From JBICIG01 sp043101605 (lineage in GTDB: Bacteria; Planctomycetota; Phycisphaerae; Phycisphaerales; UBA1924): 26,612 bases of DNA. Each line of letters begins with the position of its first letter. Position 1 is the first letter of the stretch. A program made the position numbers and the translations under genes. The notes beneath the pieces were generated by a model that was not told the DNA's origin, did no database searches, and saw nothing but the letters and a program-made list of their open reading frames with translations. The stretch is taken from assembly GCA_043101605.1 (NCBI GenBank), contig JBICIG010000069.1, positions 1 to 26,612 of the forward strand. Direction: 5' to 3'. Shown here piece by piece: positions 14,327 to 25,174 of the stretch.

Positions 14327-15217
14327 GTGATCCGGAGCATGACGGGGTTCGGCGAGGCGGCGGCGGAGATCGACGGGATCCACTACTTCGTGGAGATCCG
14401 CTCGCTCAACAACAAGTACTTCAAGTCCGTCATCCGCTTCCCCGAGGAGTTCCAGGGGCTCGAGGCGGAGATGGAATCCGAGCTCCGCCGACGGCTCAAT
14501 CGCGGGACGGTGACACTCCGCGGGTCGTGCACGGATGTCTCCGAGGCGGCGGCGTTCGAGATCAACCACCGCGCGCTCGACCGGTACATCGACCAGCTCC
14601 GCGAGGCGCGGTCGGTCCGGGCGGGCGAGCTGTCGTTCGACGCCGGCTCGCTGCTGAACCTCCCCGGCGTGCTGCAGCCTTCGGCCAACGAGGAGAGCCG
14701 GCTGACGCACGCGCGGAAGGCGTTCAAGCACCTGTTGGGCGAGGCGTGCGAGCACTTGCTGTCGATGCGGACGCGCGAAGGGACGATGCTGCGGGAGGAC
14801 CTGCTCTCGCACCACGCGTTTATTGCCGAGCATCTGGCGGGCATCTCCGAGCGGGCGCCGGCGGTCGTGGAGGAGTACGAGAACCGGCTGCGGCAGCGGA
14901 TCTCGACGATGCTCGCCGACGCGGGGCTGAGCGTCGAGCCCATGGAGATCGTGCGCGAGATCGCGATTTATGCCGAGAAGACCGATATCGCCGAGGAGCT
15001 CAGCCGCCTGCGCGGGCACCTCGACCAGTTCGATGAACTGCTCGGCGGCGATTGCGAGCGACCGGTCGGGCGTACGCTCGACTTCCTGGCTCAGGAGATG
15101 CTGCGCGAGGCGAACACGATCGCGAGCAAGTCTCCCGATTCGCTGATCAGTCGGCGGATCGTGGAGGTCAAGGGCGCGATCGACCGGATCAAGGAGCAGG
15201 TGCAGAATGTGGAGTGA
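14327..15217 (+). CDS. yicC: YicC/YloC family endoribonuclease
   Basis: A 296-residue cytosolic protein of the YicC/YloC family. Members have endoribonuclease activity and in E. coli take part in small-RNA turnover. Family marks are the N-terminal MIRSMTGFGEAAAEIDG, VEIRSLNNKYFKSVIRFPEEFQGLE, the NRGTVTLRGSC stretch and the conserved C-terminal block RPVGRTLDFLAQEMLREANTIASKS ... VVEVKGAIDRIKEQVQNVE (approximate wording; residues 245-296). The start is GTG 14327 after a strong GGGAGGA site (14314-14320). In many bacteria yicC stands next to gmk and rpoZ; here it is followed by an APH-fold kinase instead. Confidence 0.92.
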   Translation: MIRSMTGFGEAAAEIDGIHYFVEIRSLNNKYFKSVIRFPEEFQGLEAEMESELRRRLNRGTVTLRGSCTDVSEAAAFEINHRALDRYIDQLREARSVRAGELSFDAGSLLNLPGVLQPSANEESRLTHARKAFKHLLGEACEHLLSMRTREGTMLREDLLSHHAFIAEHLAGISERAPAVVEEYENRLRQRISTMLADAGLSVEPMEIVREIAIYAEKTDIAEELSRLRGHLDQFDELLGGDCERPVGRTLDFLAQEMLREANTIASKSPDSLISRRIVEVKGAIDRIKEQVQNVE

Positions 15218-15262
15218 GCGCGGCCGATCGGGAGACGCCGCGCCGCGCTGAGCGAGGCGCCG

Positions 15263-16348
15263 ATGCCCGAGGACCCCGTCACCCCCCCCGCTTCCGATGC
15301 CGGCCGGCGGAACGAGCCCGCACGCGGAGCGGTCGAGTCGCTCCACGCGATTGCCTCGATCGCGCCGGGCCAGGGCGGCGGGAGCGACGCACACATCTCC
15401 GAGCACGAGCTGCGCCAGGCGCTCACCGCGTTCGGGCTGACCCGCGACACCCGCGTGCGCCCGCTGCGGCGGGGCGACCCGGGCTCGCCGAAGTTCATCG
15501 TCGAGTGGAGCGATCGAAAGTTCCTGCTCAAGAGGCGTTCACGCGAGCGGAGCGACCCCGTGCTCGTGGCGCTCTGCCACGAGGTCATGATCGAGGCACG
15601 CTCGCTTGGGGCTCCGCTGCCGAAGCTGCTGGGGACCAATCCGGGTGACAACTCGATGCTCCAGCTCGGCGGGCATGTCTATGAGTTGATGGAGTTCGTC
15701 GAGGGCGCCCCCTTCGCCCGCTCCGCGGCGCAGGCGAGGTCGGCCGGTCGGGCACTGGCCGATCTGCACCGCCTGCTCGCCCGATGCTCGCCGAGCTACG
15801 GGGCTCCGGTCGGGAGCTACCACGCATCGGCCGAGATCCTGAGGCTGCTCGAGCAGGCGGGCGAGCGCGCCACGGGCGAGGCCGATCGACAACTCGCCGA
15901 GGACTGCCGGCGGGCGTACGAGCGGGCGGCGGCGCGGGCCGAGCGGCCGCCCGGGCCCGCAGCGCAGCTCATCCACGGCGACTGGCACCCGGGCAATCTG
16001 CTGTTCGCCGACGATCAGGTGGCCTGGGTGCTGGATCTCGACGGGCTGTCGATCGCGCCGCCCGAGACCGATGTCGCGATGGGCGCGCTGCAGTTTGCGC
16101 TCGATGTGGTGCGCGGTCCGGGCTGGTCGCTGTCGCTCGACCTCGACCGGCTCCGGGCGTTCCTGGAAGGAGCGGGCCCGCGGGCGGATCGCCGCGTGCT
16201 GGCGGCGCTGATGGTCGAGAGCCTGATCGCCGAGGTCATCGGCCCGATCGCCCGGACCGGGCGGTTCGGGGATCGGTCGGCCGGTGAAGCCCTGCGGGAA
16301 GTGGGCGGTATCGTCAAGGGGCTGGACGAATGGGCCGACGGACTCTGA
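15263..16348 (+). CDS. APH-fold phosphotransferase (aminoglycoside/choline/homoserine kinase superfamily)
   Basis: A 361-residue cytosolic protein with a kinase-like fold. Seen are KFLLKRR with the likely ATP-binding Lys90, a hinge-like ELMEFVEGAPF (141-151), the catalytic loop LIHGDWHPGNLLF (237-248; Asp240, Asn245) and the metal-binding DLDGLSIAPPETD (258-270). These fit the APH/choline-kinase superfamily, but the substrate (sugar, amino alcohol, homoserine, lipid or other) cannot be read from them. The first 45 residues are Pro/Gly/Ala-rich and probably disordered. ATG 15263 is 45 bases after yicC, and the secreted PDZ gene follows, so a three-gene transcript is likely. Drug resistance should not be assumed. 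Confidence 0.72.
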   Translation: MPEDPVTPPASDAGRRNEPARGAVESLHAIASIAPGQGGGSDAHISEHELRQALTAFGLTRDTRVRPLRRGDPGSPKFIVEWSDRKFLLKRRSRERSDPVLVALCHEVMIEARSLGAPLPKLLGTNPGDNSMLQLGGHVYELMEFVEGAPFARSAAQARSAGRALADLHRLLARCSPSYGAPVGSYHASAEILRLLEQAGERATGEADRQLAEDCRRAYERAAARAERPPGPAAQLIHGDWHPGNLLFADDQVAWVLDLDGLSIAPPETDVAMGALQFALDVVRGPGWSLSLDLDRLRAFLEGAGPRADRRVLAALMVESLIAEVIGPIARTGRFGDRSAGEALREVGGIVKGLDEWADGL

Positions 16349-16415
16349 GCCGGATCGATCGACACGGTGTTGACCGGGCCCGGCATCGGGGCGAGACTCG
16401 GGGTGGAGGCAACGG

Positions 16416-17516
16416 GTGTTCGAGCGTGCCAACCGACTGCGGGAGGGATTGGGCCGGCCGATCCGGGCGGGCATCGCCGCGCTCGCGCTCGTCTCGGCCG
16501 CCGCGGTCGCTCAACCCGAGGGCGGGCTGGCGGCCCGGTTCGAGGGGCTGATCGCCCGCATGGACGACCCGTCGTGGCGCGAGCGCGAATCGGCGCTGCA
16601 GGAACTGCTCGACCTGGCATGGGTGGACCTGCGGGCGATCGAGCCCCTGCTCGATGATCCCTCGCTCTCGCCCGAGCAGCACCTGCGCCTGGAGCGGGTC
16701 GCGCTCGAGATGTTCCTGCGCGGCTCGCGTGCCGGGATGGGCATCCAGTTCGGGACCGAGGTCCCCGCGGGCGTCCCGATCTCGGCGACGGTGCAGGGAT
16801 TCGACGCCCACCGCGTGCTCGAGCCGGGCGATGTCATCCTTCGCGTCGACGGACGGGAGATGACCAGCCGGCGTGATCTGCAGATCGCGATCATCGCGTC
16901 GGATCCGGGAGACCGGCTTGAACTGACGCTGATCCGCGACGGCGGCGTGCGCACGGTCTCGGTCGAGCTCGGCTCGTTCGAGGCGCTCGGCTCGGCGGGG
17001 GCGCTGGACCGCGGGCTGCTGCAGGAGGCGTGGCGTTACCGGCGCGATGCCGCCCGTGAGCAGCCGCGCCCATTGCTCGCGATCGATCTGGGCGACTGGG
17101 AGGGGCGGCTCGCGCAGGTGCCGGGGTCTCCATCGGCAAGCCGGGTCGCGGCGGGCGGCGCGGCGCGCGGCGGGCTCGACGACGAGGGGAACATCCGCAT
17201 CCGCGTCGGCGGGCGTGACTTCACGCTGCCGGCGAGCGTGGCGCTGGGGCGCGGGCTGCGGCTGGGATCGGAGTTCGAGCAGGTCGAGGCGCTGCTGGAT
17301 GATCTCGATCAGCGTCGGCGGACGATCCAGGGGCAGATTGCGCGGAACAACGCCGCCCTCCAGCGTGCGGACTTGTCCGAGGCCGAGCGGCGCGGCATGG
17401 TCGACGAGAACACGCGGCTGCGCGAAGAACTCGGGAGCGTGACGCTGACGCTCCAGCAGATGCGGTTCGTGGCCGACGAACTGCTGCGTCAGGAATCGCG
17501 CCGGTTCCGCCCGTAG
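16416..17516 (+). CDS. Secreted PDZ-domain protein with C-terminal coiled coil
   Basis: A 366-residue exported protein. A basic N-terminus and hydrophobic core (RAGIAALALVSAAAVAQ) form a signal peptide, with probable cleavage after AVA near residue 32. Residues 38-102 are helical, in a HEAT-like style (DDPSWRERESALQELLDL). A PDZ domain at about 105-185 contains GMGIQFG, VLEPGDVILRVDGREM and DRLELTLIRDGG. No serine-protease domain precedes it, so it is not a DegP/HtrA enzyme. A Gly-rich linker (about 230-255) leads to a coiled coil at about 283-350. The GTG start at 16416 follows GGTGGAGG. Function is unknown; it is probably a periplasmic binding or scaffold protein. Confidence 0.7.
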   Translation: MFERANRLREGLGRPIRAGIAALALVSAAAVAQPEGGLAARFEGLIARMDDPSWRERESALQELLDLAWVDLRAIEPLLDDPSLSPEQHLRLERVALEMFLRGSRAGMGIQFGTEVPAGVPISATVQGFDAHRVLEPGDVILRVDGREMTSRRDLQIAIIASDPGDRLELTLIRDGGVRTVSVELGSFEALGSAGALDRGLLQEAWRYRRDAAREQPRPLLAIDLGDWEGRLAQVPGSPSASRVAAGGAARGGLDDEGNIRIRVGGRDFTLPASVALGRGLRLGSEFEQVEALLDDLDQRRRTIQGQIARNNAALQRADLSEAERRGMVDENTRLREELGSVTLTLQQMRFVADELLRQESRRFRP

Positions 17517-17541
17517 CCCGGGCGACTCACTCCCAATCGGG

Positions 17542-17550
17542 CCTGAACGA

Positions 17551-17555
<5 letters not shown>
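17542..17555. terminator. Small hairpin between the convergent PDZ and carB genes
   Basis: CCTGA-ACGA-TCAGG lies across the carB stop codon in the 34-base gap between convergent genes. It could serve either strand, but the stem has only five pairs and no T-run follows, so a termination role is speculative. Confidence 0.25.
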
Positions 17556-21105
<3,550 letters not shown>

Positions 21106-21155
21106 GGGCCGCCGGCTCCGGGCGTCGCCGCGGATTGCAGCGCGCAAACTCGACG

Positions 21156-21184
21156 AGAATAGGTTGCTCCGGAGCCGACGGCAA
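21156..21184 (-). promoter_or_regulatory. Candidate carB promoter
   Basis: Minus-strand TTGCCG (21179-21184; 4 of 6 to TTGACA), a 17-base spacer, and TATTCT (21156-21161; 4 of 6 to TATAAT). Transcription would begin near 21149, leaving a leader of roughly 44 bases before the ATG at 21105. No attenuator-like hairpin is obvious in that short leader. Confidence 0.45.
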
Positions 21185-21218
21185 TGCCGCGTGGGTCTTC
21201 AGGCTGTCGTTTGGCCCG

Positions 21219-22145
21219 TCAGACCTCCAACTGGCGCTTGAACTCGAGCATGAACGAGCCCCAGCCGTTGGCGTACCCGCTGAACTCGCGGGCCGACCCG
21301 GTGGCAAACTGGCGAACCGTCAGCCGCGTCCGGTCGGCGTCAAGCGGCTCGAGGAGCCACTCCGTCCGATCGGTGATGTCCTTCCCGTGCGCCCGCCACG
21401 AGTACACCAGACGACGCCTCGGCTCGAGTTCGAGGATCTCCTGCGGGCCGCAGGGCGCCCCCCCGATCTCCCAACCGAACGAATAGACACCCCCGGGCCG
21501 CAAATCGACGCGGATCTGCGAATCGAGATTCGGGTCGCTCCCGAGCCACTTGGCGATCTCGCCGGGCTCGGTGATCCCGCGCCAGACCGCCTCGGCCGGG
21601 GCGTCGATCTCGATCGACAGGTCCACCGTCGCCCCGTCGCGACCGCCCGCCGAGTGATCCGGCAGCAGCGCCGCCCGCCCGGTTCGGCAGAAATGATCGA
21701 GATTGCCCGCGGCGAGTTGCCAGAAGTCCTTGGCGACCCAGCAGGTCTCGTCCTGCCCGTACACCTCCAGCGGCTCGGGGAAGCGGTGCGCGACCGCCAG
21801 TTCCGTTGTCCCCTCGCCGGCGTCGGCCAGGCGGAGTTCACAGTGCGTCGGCCCGCCGCACCACGACCAGTCGAACGCCAGCCGCACGCCCGGCTCGATC
21901 GCGGTGATCACCTGGTCGGCGACCTGCTCGCGCCCGAAGCTCGGCGTGTGCCGACCCCAGAACCGGAACTTCCCCCCCACCCGCGGCTCGACCTGCGCGT
22001 GCTCGGCGAACCAGATCGAGAGCAAGCCGGGATCGGTCAGCGCCTCCCAGACCCGGGCTCGCGGGGCACGGATCGAGAAGGCGTGCTGAAAGACAGCGGC
22101 TTCGGGCGAGCCCTGCGCGGGCGACGACGGGGTCGGAGCGGTCAT
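21219..22145 (-). CDS. Double SRPBCC (AHSA1-type) domain protein
   Basis: A 308-residue soluble protein with two START/Bet v1-like (SRPBCC, AHSA1) domains in tandem. The first, about 19-150, has IRAPRARVWEALTDPGLLSIWF and VGGKFRFWG. The second, about 172-305, has IDAPAEAVWRGITEPGEIAKWLGSDP, LRPGGVYSFGW and PRRRLVYSWRAHG, and ends with the usual helix GYANGWGSFMLEFKRQLE. Such folds have a hydrophobic pocket; ligands differ widely and cannot be predicted here. The ATG at 22145 overlaps the stop of the upstream arsR gene as ATGA, showing translational coupling. ArsR-AHSA1 pairs are common, but usually with one domain of about 140-160 residues. Confidence 0.85.
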   Translation of the reverse strand: MTAPTPSSPAQGSPEAAVFQHAFSIRAPRARVWEALTDPGLLSIWFAEHAQVEPRVGGKFRFWGRHTPSFGREQVADQVITAIEPGVRLAFDWSWCGGPTHCELRLADAGEGTTELAVAHRFPEPLEVYGQDETCWVAKDFWQLAAGNLDHFCRTGRAALLPDHSAGGRDGATVDLSIEIDAPAEAVWRGITEPGEIAKWLGSDPNLDSQIRVDLRPGGVYSFGWEIGGAPCGPQEILELEPRRRLVYSWRAHGKDITDRTEWLLEPLDADRTRLTVRQFATGSAREFSGYANGWGSFMLEFKRQLEV

Positions 22146-22531
22146 GGTCGGGGTTCCTTGTCGGGATCGTGCCGAGGCGGCTCCGCCGCGCCCGATTCGA
22201 CCTGTCTCTTCAGGGCGACCATCCTGGCGGCCCACGCGGTGCGGTGTCGATCCAGCCACGCCTCGACCTGGCCCAAGGGAGCCGGGTCGAGGGCGTAACG
22301 ACGCTCCCGGCCCGACTTCTCCACCCGGACCAGCCCCGACTCGCTCAGCACGCGCAGGTGCTTGCTGACCGCCGGGCGGCTGATCGCGAAGTCGCCGGCG
22401 ATCTCGCCGGCCGGCCTCGGCCCGGCCCGCAGCCCGTCGAGGATCGCCCGCCGGACCGGATCCGCGATCGCCGTGAACGCGCTGCGGGCGGGCTCGGAGC
22501 GATGGATCCCGGCTGGAGAATGCGTAACCAT
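22142..22531 (-). CDS. ArsR-family transcriptional regulator
   Basis: A 129-residue winged-helix repressor. The helix-turn-helix is at about 38-62, with recognition helix SRPAVSKHLRVL (51-62), followed by the wing VRVEKSGRERRYAL (68-81). There is no Cys in the protein, so it is not a classic metal-thiol sensor; it matches the ArsR subgroup paired with AHSA1/SRPBCC proteins. The ATG at 22529-22531 lies inside an inverted repeat (see operator entry), so autoregulation is likely. The stop overlaps the SRPBCC start. There is no Shine-Dalgarno site before the ATG, and the -10 candidate is only eight bases away. Confidence 0.9.
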   Translation of the reverse strand: MVTHSPAGIHRSEPARSAFTAIADPVRRAILDGLRAGPRPAGEIAGDFAISRPAVSKHLRVLSESGLVRVEKSGRERRYALDPAPLGQVEAWLDRHRTAWAARMVALKRQVESGAAEPPRHDPDKEPRP

Positions 22532-22546
22532 ATTGTTACATATTGT
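22524..22546. promoter_or_regulatory. Candidate ArsR operator overlapping the arsR start codon
   Basis: An AT-rich island in GC-rich DNA. It contains the inverted repeat GTAAC-CATATT-GTTAC (22524-22539) and an overlapping direct repeat CATATTGT at 22529-22536 and 22539-22546, exactly 10 bases apart. It covers the arsR start codon and the -10 region, where a bound repressor would block transcription. Confidence 0.55.
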
Positions 22547-22568
22547 CGCCCGATCGGGCCCGCGTCAA
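22540..22568 (-). promoter_or_regulatory. Candidate arsR promoter with internal palindrome
   Basis: Minus-strand TTGACG (22563-22568; 5 of 6 to TTGACA), a 17-base spacer and CAATAT (22540-22545; 3 of 6 to TATAAT), ending eight bases before the arsR ATG. The spacer holds a perfect 12-base palindrome GCCCGATCGGGC (22548-22559), which could be a further protein-binding site. Confidence 0.5.
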
Positions 22569-22679
22569 GCCCTTTCCGGATCCTGCTGCGAGAATCTGCG
22601 CACCACCCCTTGATGAACGCTCCGCGGGGGCGTCTCTCCCTATGTGACCACCCTGGCGACCATCTCCCTCGTGAAGTGC

Positions 22680-23219
22680 ATGAGCACGCCAGATCCCGCC
22701 GACCATCGGGCCTCCCGTCCGGACGCCGCCCCTTCGTCGAGCGGCGGCGAGGCATGGACCGACACCGCCCGGACATTGACCCGGTACGCGCAATCGCTCA
22801 CCGGCCGCGAGGACCTCGCCGAGGACCTCGCCCAGCGCGTGATGCTTCGGCTGCTCGAACGCCGCCCCGACAAGCTCGACCACCTCGGGTACGCGTACGC
22901 CGCGATGACCCGGCTTTGGATCAGCGAGCAGAGGAAGCTGCGGCGGCGGGCGGCCAGGCTGCTCGCCCGGGCCGAGGAGCTCGCCGTGAGCGCGCGCCCG
23001 AACCCGGACCGCCTGGAACGGGCCGAACAGGTGAGGCTGGCACAGCGGCGCGTCGCGGCGCTCTCTCCAATGCAGCGGGCGGCGCTGGTGCTGCGCGTGG
23101 TCGAGGGACTCGAGTACGCGGCGATCGCCGAGCACCTCGAGTGCTCGGTCGAAGCCGTGCGCACGCACCTGCACCTGGCCCGCAAGCGCCTGCGCGAGGC
23201 GATGGGAGATCCGTTATGA
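22680..23219 (+). CDS. ECF-type RNA polymerase sigma factor
   Basis: A 179-residue sigma-70 family factor with only regions 2 and 4. Region 2 is at about 28-80 (RYAQSLTGREDLAEDLAQRVMLRLLE, then YAYAAMTRLWISEQRK). Region 4 is near 125-175 (ALSPMQRAALVLRVVEGLEYAAIAEHLECSVEAVRTHLHLARKRLRE). These direct RNA polymerase to a small set of promoters and are usually held by an anti-sigma factor. The start is uncertain: GTG 22644 or 22671 would add 12 or 3 residues, and none has a good ribosome site. ATG 22680 is chosen as the only ATG. The stop overlaps the next gene as ATGA. It diverges from arsR. Confidence 0.88.
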   Translation: MSTPDPADHRASRPDAAPSSSGGEAWTDTARTLTRYAQSLTGREDLAEDLAQRVMLRLLERRPDKLDHLGYAYAAMTRLWISEQRKLRRRAARLLARAEELAVSARPNPDRLERAEQVRLAQRRVAALSPMQRAALVLRVVEGLEYAAIAEHLECSVEAVRTHLHLARKRLREAMGDPL

Positions 23220-24022
23220 CCCTCGATGCCCGCCACCCGACCGACGACCGCCGCGCCCGCCTGGAAGTCTTCCACGACGGCGAGCTTTCGGCAGACGATC
23301 GAGCGGAACTGGAGCGCCTGCTGGAGCAGGACGAGTCGCTGCGCGCCGAGATGCGTGACATCCGCCTGGCCGATGCGTTGATCCGCGAGGCTCTGACCTC
23401 GCCGAGGCCCGCGCCGCGACGCGTCGGCTGGCTCGCCAAGGCCTCAATCGGAGTGGCCGGGGGCACCCTCGCGGCGGTTCTCCTCGCGGTGCTGATCGGC
23501 CCGCGCGCCGCCGGGCCGACCGAGGCCCCGACCCCCGAGTCGCCCTCGCCCATCGCCTTGAACAACCAGCCGGCTCCCGCACCCACGCTTGCGATGCAGG
23601 ATGCACCGGGCGAGCGAGCCCACGCGGCCCGGGTGCTCTTCAGCGTGCCCCGCTCGAAGGTGCCCGAGCAGCACCGGCTCCGGGCGACCGACGCCGAGGC
23701 GTCGCGAGCGGTCGCGGAGTTTCGTTCGGGCGACCCGGCCGCCCGGGAGCGGACGGCGCTGGAACTGGGCCGGGCGATCCGCAGCGCCCGCGCCGCCGAG
23801 GCCGCCCTCGACGCGCTCTCGCCGGACGAACAACTCGGCGTGATCCGGTTGTGGGCGCGCGATCCCTCGCTCCGACCGTTCGCCTTCGATCGGCTCGAGC
23901 GGCTGGCGGGAGAGTCGGCCGTCCGAGTCGAAGCGCTCGACCTGGCCCGCTCGCTGGCGGGCGAACCCGAACTGAGCCCATGGGTCCACAGCCGGCGGAC
24001 GCTCCGCTCGGCGATTCACTGA
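23216..24022 (+). CDS. Anti-sigma-factor-like membrane protein
   Basis: A 268-residue single-pass protein whose ATG overlaps the sigma factor stop, so the two are made together. Residues 16-50 (LEVFHDGELSADDRAELERLLEQDESLRAEM) match the N-terminal fold of ECF anti-sigma factors, but the zinc-binding Cys pair is absent; His20 is the only ligand-like residue left. One membrane helix lies at about 74-96. The outer part begins with a Pro/Ala-rich linker (100-130), then a helical, Ala-rich region (about 165-268) that could sense or bind something. Assignment rests on gene order, the N-terminal pattern and topology. Confidence 0.72.
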   Translation: MTLDARHPTDDRRARLEVFHDGELSADDRAELERLLEQDESLRAEMRDIRLADALIREALTSPRPAPRRVGWLAKASIGVAGGTLAAVLLAVLIGPRAAGPTEAPTPESPSPIALNNQPAPAPTLAMQDAPGERAHAARVLFSVPRSKVPEQHRLRATDAEASRAVAEFRSGDPAARERTALELGRAIRSARAAEAALDALSPDEQLGVIRLWARDPSLRPFAFDRLERLAGESAVRVEALDLARSLAGEPELSPWVHSRRTLRSAIH

Positions 24023-24087
24023 CACCGACCGACACGGATTCACACCGCCGGTGCGCACGCCTCCGGCGGGAGACCAAGGAGTTGACC

Positions 24088-24939
24088 ATGCTGAACCTGA
24101 TCGCTTCGACGATGGCCCTTTCGCTCGTCGCCTCGGCGCCGCTGCCCACGCCGCGCGTGGTGGGGCTGGTCGCGGCCGTCCCCGCCGCCCAGCCGGAGGA
24201 GACCGACCCGGTGATGCGGGTGTACGACCTGCGCGAGCTGCAGTCCTACGCGGCGATCCAGGGCGCCGGCACGCCGCACGAGCGGCTGCAGGAACTCGTG
24301 AACCGCATCGGCGAAGCCGCCGAGGCAGAGGCGTGGAACGAACTGATCGACGGCGTGTTCGCGGTGTGGGGTGCGCCCCGCTCGCACGACCGCATGGACC
24401 AACTGATCGAGACCGTGCGGGAACTGTTCAACGACCGCTACGCCGTCAGCGTCGCGTGCTATGTCCCGACCACCGAGATCGGGATGTCGGTCGGCGAGGC
24501 GTTCGCCGACGACGAGGGCAGCCATTTCGCCCTGAAGACGCACATCGAGCAGTCGATCTTCGGCGGCGGGCCCGTCCGGCTCGCGAGCACCGTGCGCACG
24601 CAGTACATCGGTTCGTGGATGCCGATCGTGGGCAATTCGGCCCTCGCCTACCAGCCCTCGATCGAGGACGAGATGGAGGGGCTCGAGACGACTGTCCTCG
24701 TCGGCGACGCGCCCGGCGGGCTGGTCCGGGTGGAGCTCGACGGCGTGTACCGCGACCTCGGGCTGCGGACGCTGAACTTTGAGGAGGGAGCCGCCGCGGG
24801 GCTGGTGCTGGAACTGGTCGATCTCTATGAACTGGAACTGGACGCGAACCTCGTCATCAAGCCGGGGGTGCCGACGGTCGCGATCTCCAACGAGCGGATG
24901 ATCGTGGTCGTGACCGTCCGCCCGTCTGACGGGGAATGA
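24088..24939 (+). CDS. Secreted protein of unknown function
   Basis: A 283-residue protein with an N-terminal signal sequence (hydrophobic 2-17 and 24-33, likely cleavage near AVPAAQ). ATG 24088 follows AAGGAG at ideal distance. The mature part starts RVYDLREL (44-51) and continues with two helical stretches and VFAVWGAPRSHDRMDQLIETVRELFNDRYAVSVACYV (90-125). That layout weakly recalls planctomycete secreted proteins with secretin N-domain-like modules, but this is only an impression. The second half is beta-rich (170-280) and ends in a strand-like block, NLVIKPGVPTVAISNERMIVVVTVRP. There is one Cys and no enzymatic motif. It stands 65 bases after the anti-sigma gene and may be a target or partner of the ECF system. 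Confidence 0.65.
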   Translation: MLNLIASTMALSLVASAPLPTPRVVGLVAAVPAAQPEETDPVMRVYDLRELQSYAAIQGAGTPHERLQELVNRIGEAAEAEAWNELIDGVFAVWGAPRSHDRMDQLIETVRELFNDRYAVSVACYVPTTEIGMSVGEAFADDEGSHFALKTHIEQSIFGGGPVRLASTVRTQYIGSWMPIVGNSALAYQPSIEDEMEGLETTVLVGDAPGGLVRVELDGVYRDLGLRTLNFEEGAAAGLVLELVDLYELELDANLVIKPGVPTVAISNERMIVVVTVRPSDGE

Positions 24940-24962
24940 CCGAGCCTGGGCTCCCCCGCCGA

Positions 24963-24978
24963 CCCCCTTGAGAGGGGG
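24963..24978. terminator. Hairpin after the secreted-protein gene
   Basis: CCCCCT-TGAG-AGGGGG is a six-pair GC-rich stem with a four-base loop, 23 bases past the stop codon. A smaller stem GAGCC-TG-GGCTC lies just upstream (24942-24953). It is followed by ATT rather than a T-run, so a terminator role is plausible but unproven. The rest of the 235-base gap to glmS (to 25174) is GC-rich with small hairpins; no coding frame, glmS ribozyme core or clear promoter is seen. Confidence 0.4.
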
Positions 24979-25174
24979 GATTCCGGACCCTCCGCCGCCG
25001 CTCGCAAGGCCTGATCGGCCCGCGGGCGGCGTTTCCGCGCCCGGGCGGGCGACCGGTCTGGCCCGACGCGTCCGGCTGTCCGATCCTGAGCCCGGCTCGG
25101 GGCGTACAACTCGGGCGACCCGACCGGGGGGGTGAACGGACCACCCGCCCGAGGGCTCTGCGGAGGCTCGCGCC

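Noticed and set aside
15263..16348. Aminoglycoside resistance gene
   Set aside because: It has only the general APH-fold motifs, sits in a housekeeping context and has no transfer signs, so a resistance call is not justified.
21106..21147. CarB start at the upstream TTG
   Set aside because: It only adds an Arg-rich 14-residue extension with no ribosome-binding site; family members begin close to the ATG at 21105.
22615..22635. ECF-type promoter GAAC...CGTC before the sigma gene
   Set aside because: The spacer is only 12 bases; ECF promoters of this type have about 16-17.
24940..25174. A glmS ribozyme or riboswitch in the leader
   Set aside because: The gap holds only simple GC-rich hairpins; no conserved glmS ribozyme core is recognisable, and the class is mainly found in Gram-positive bacteria.
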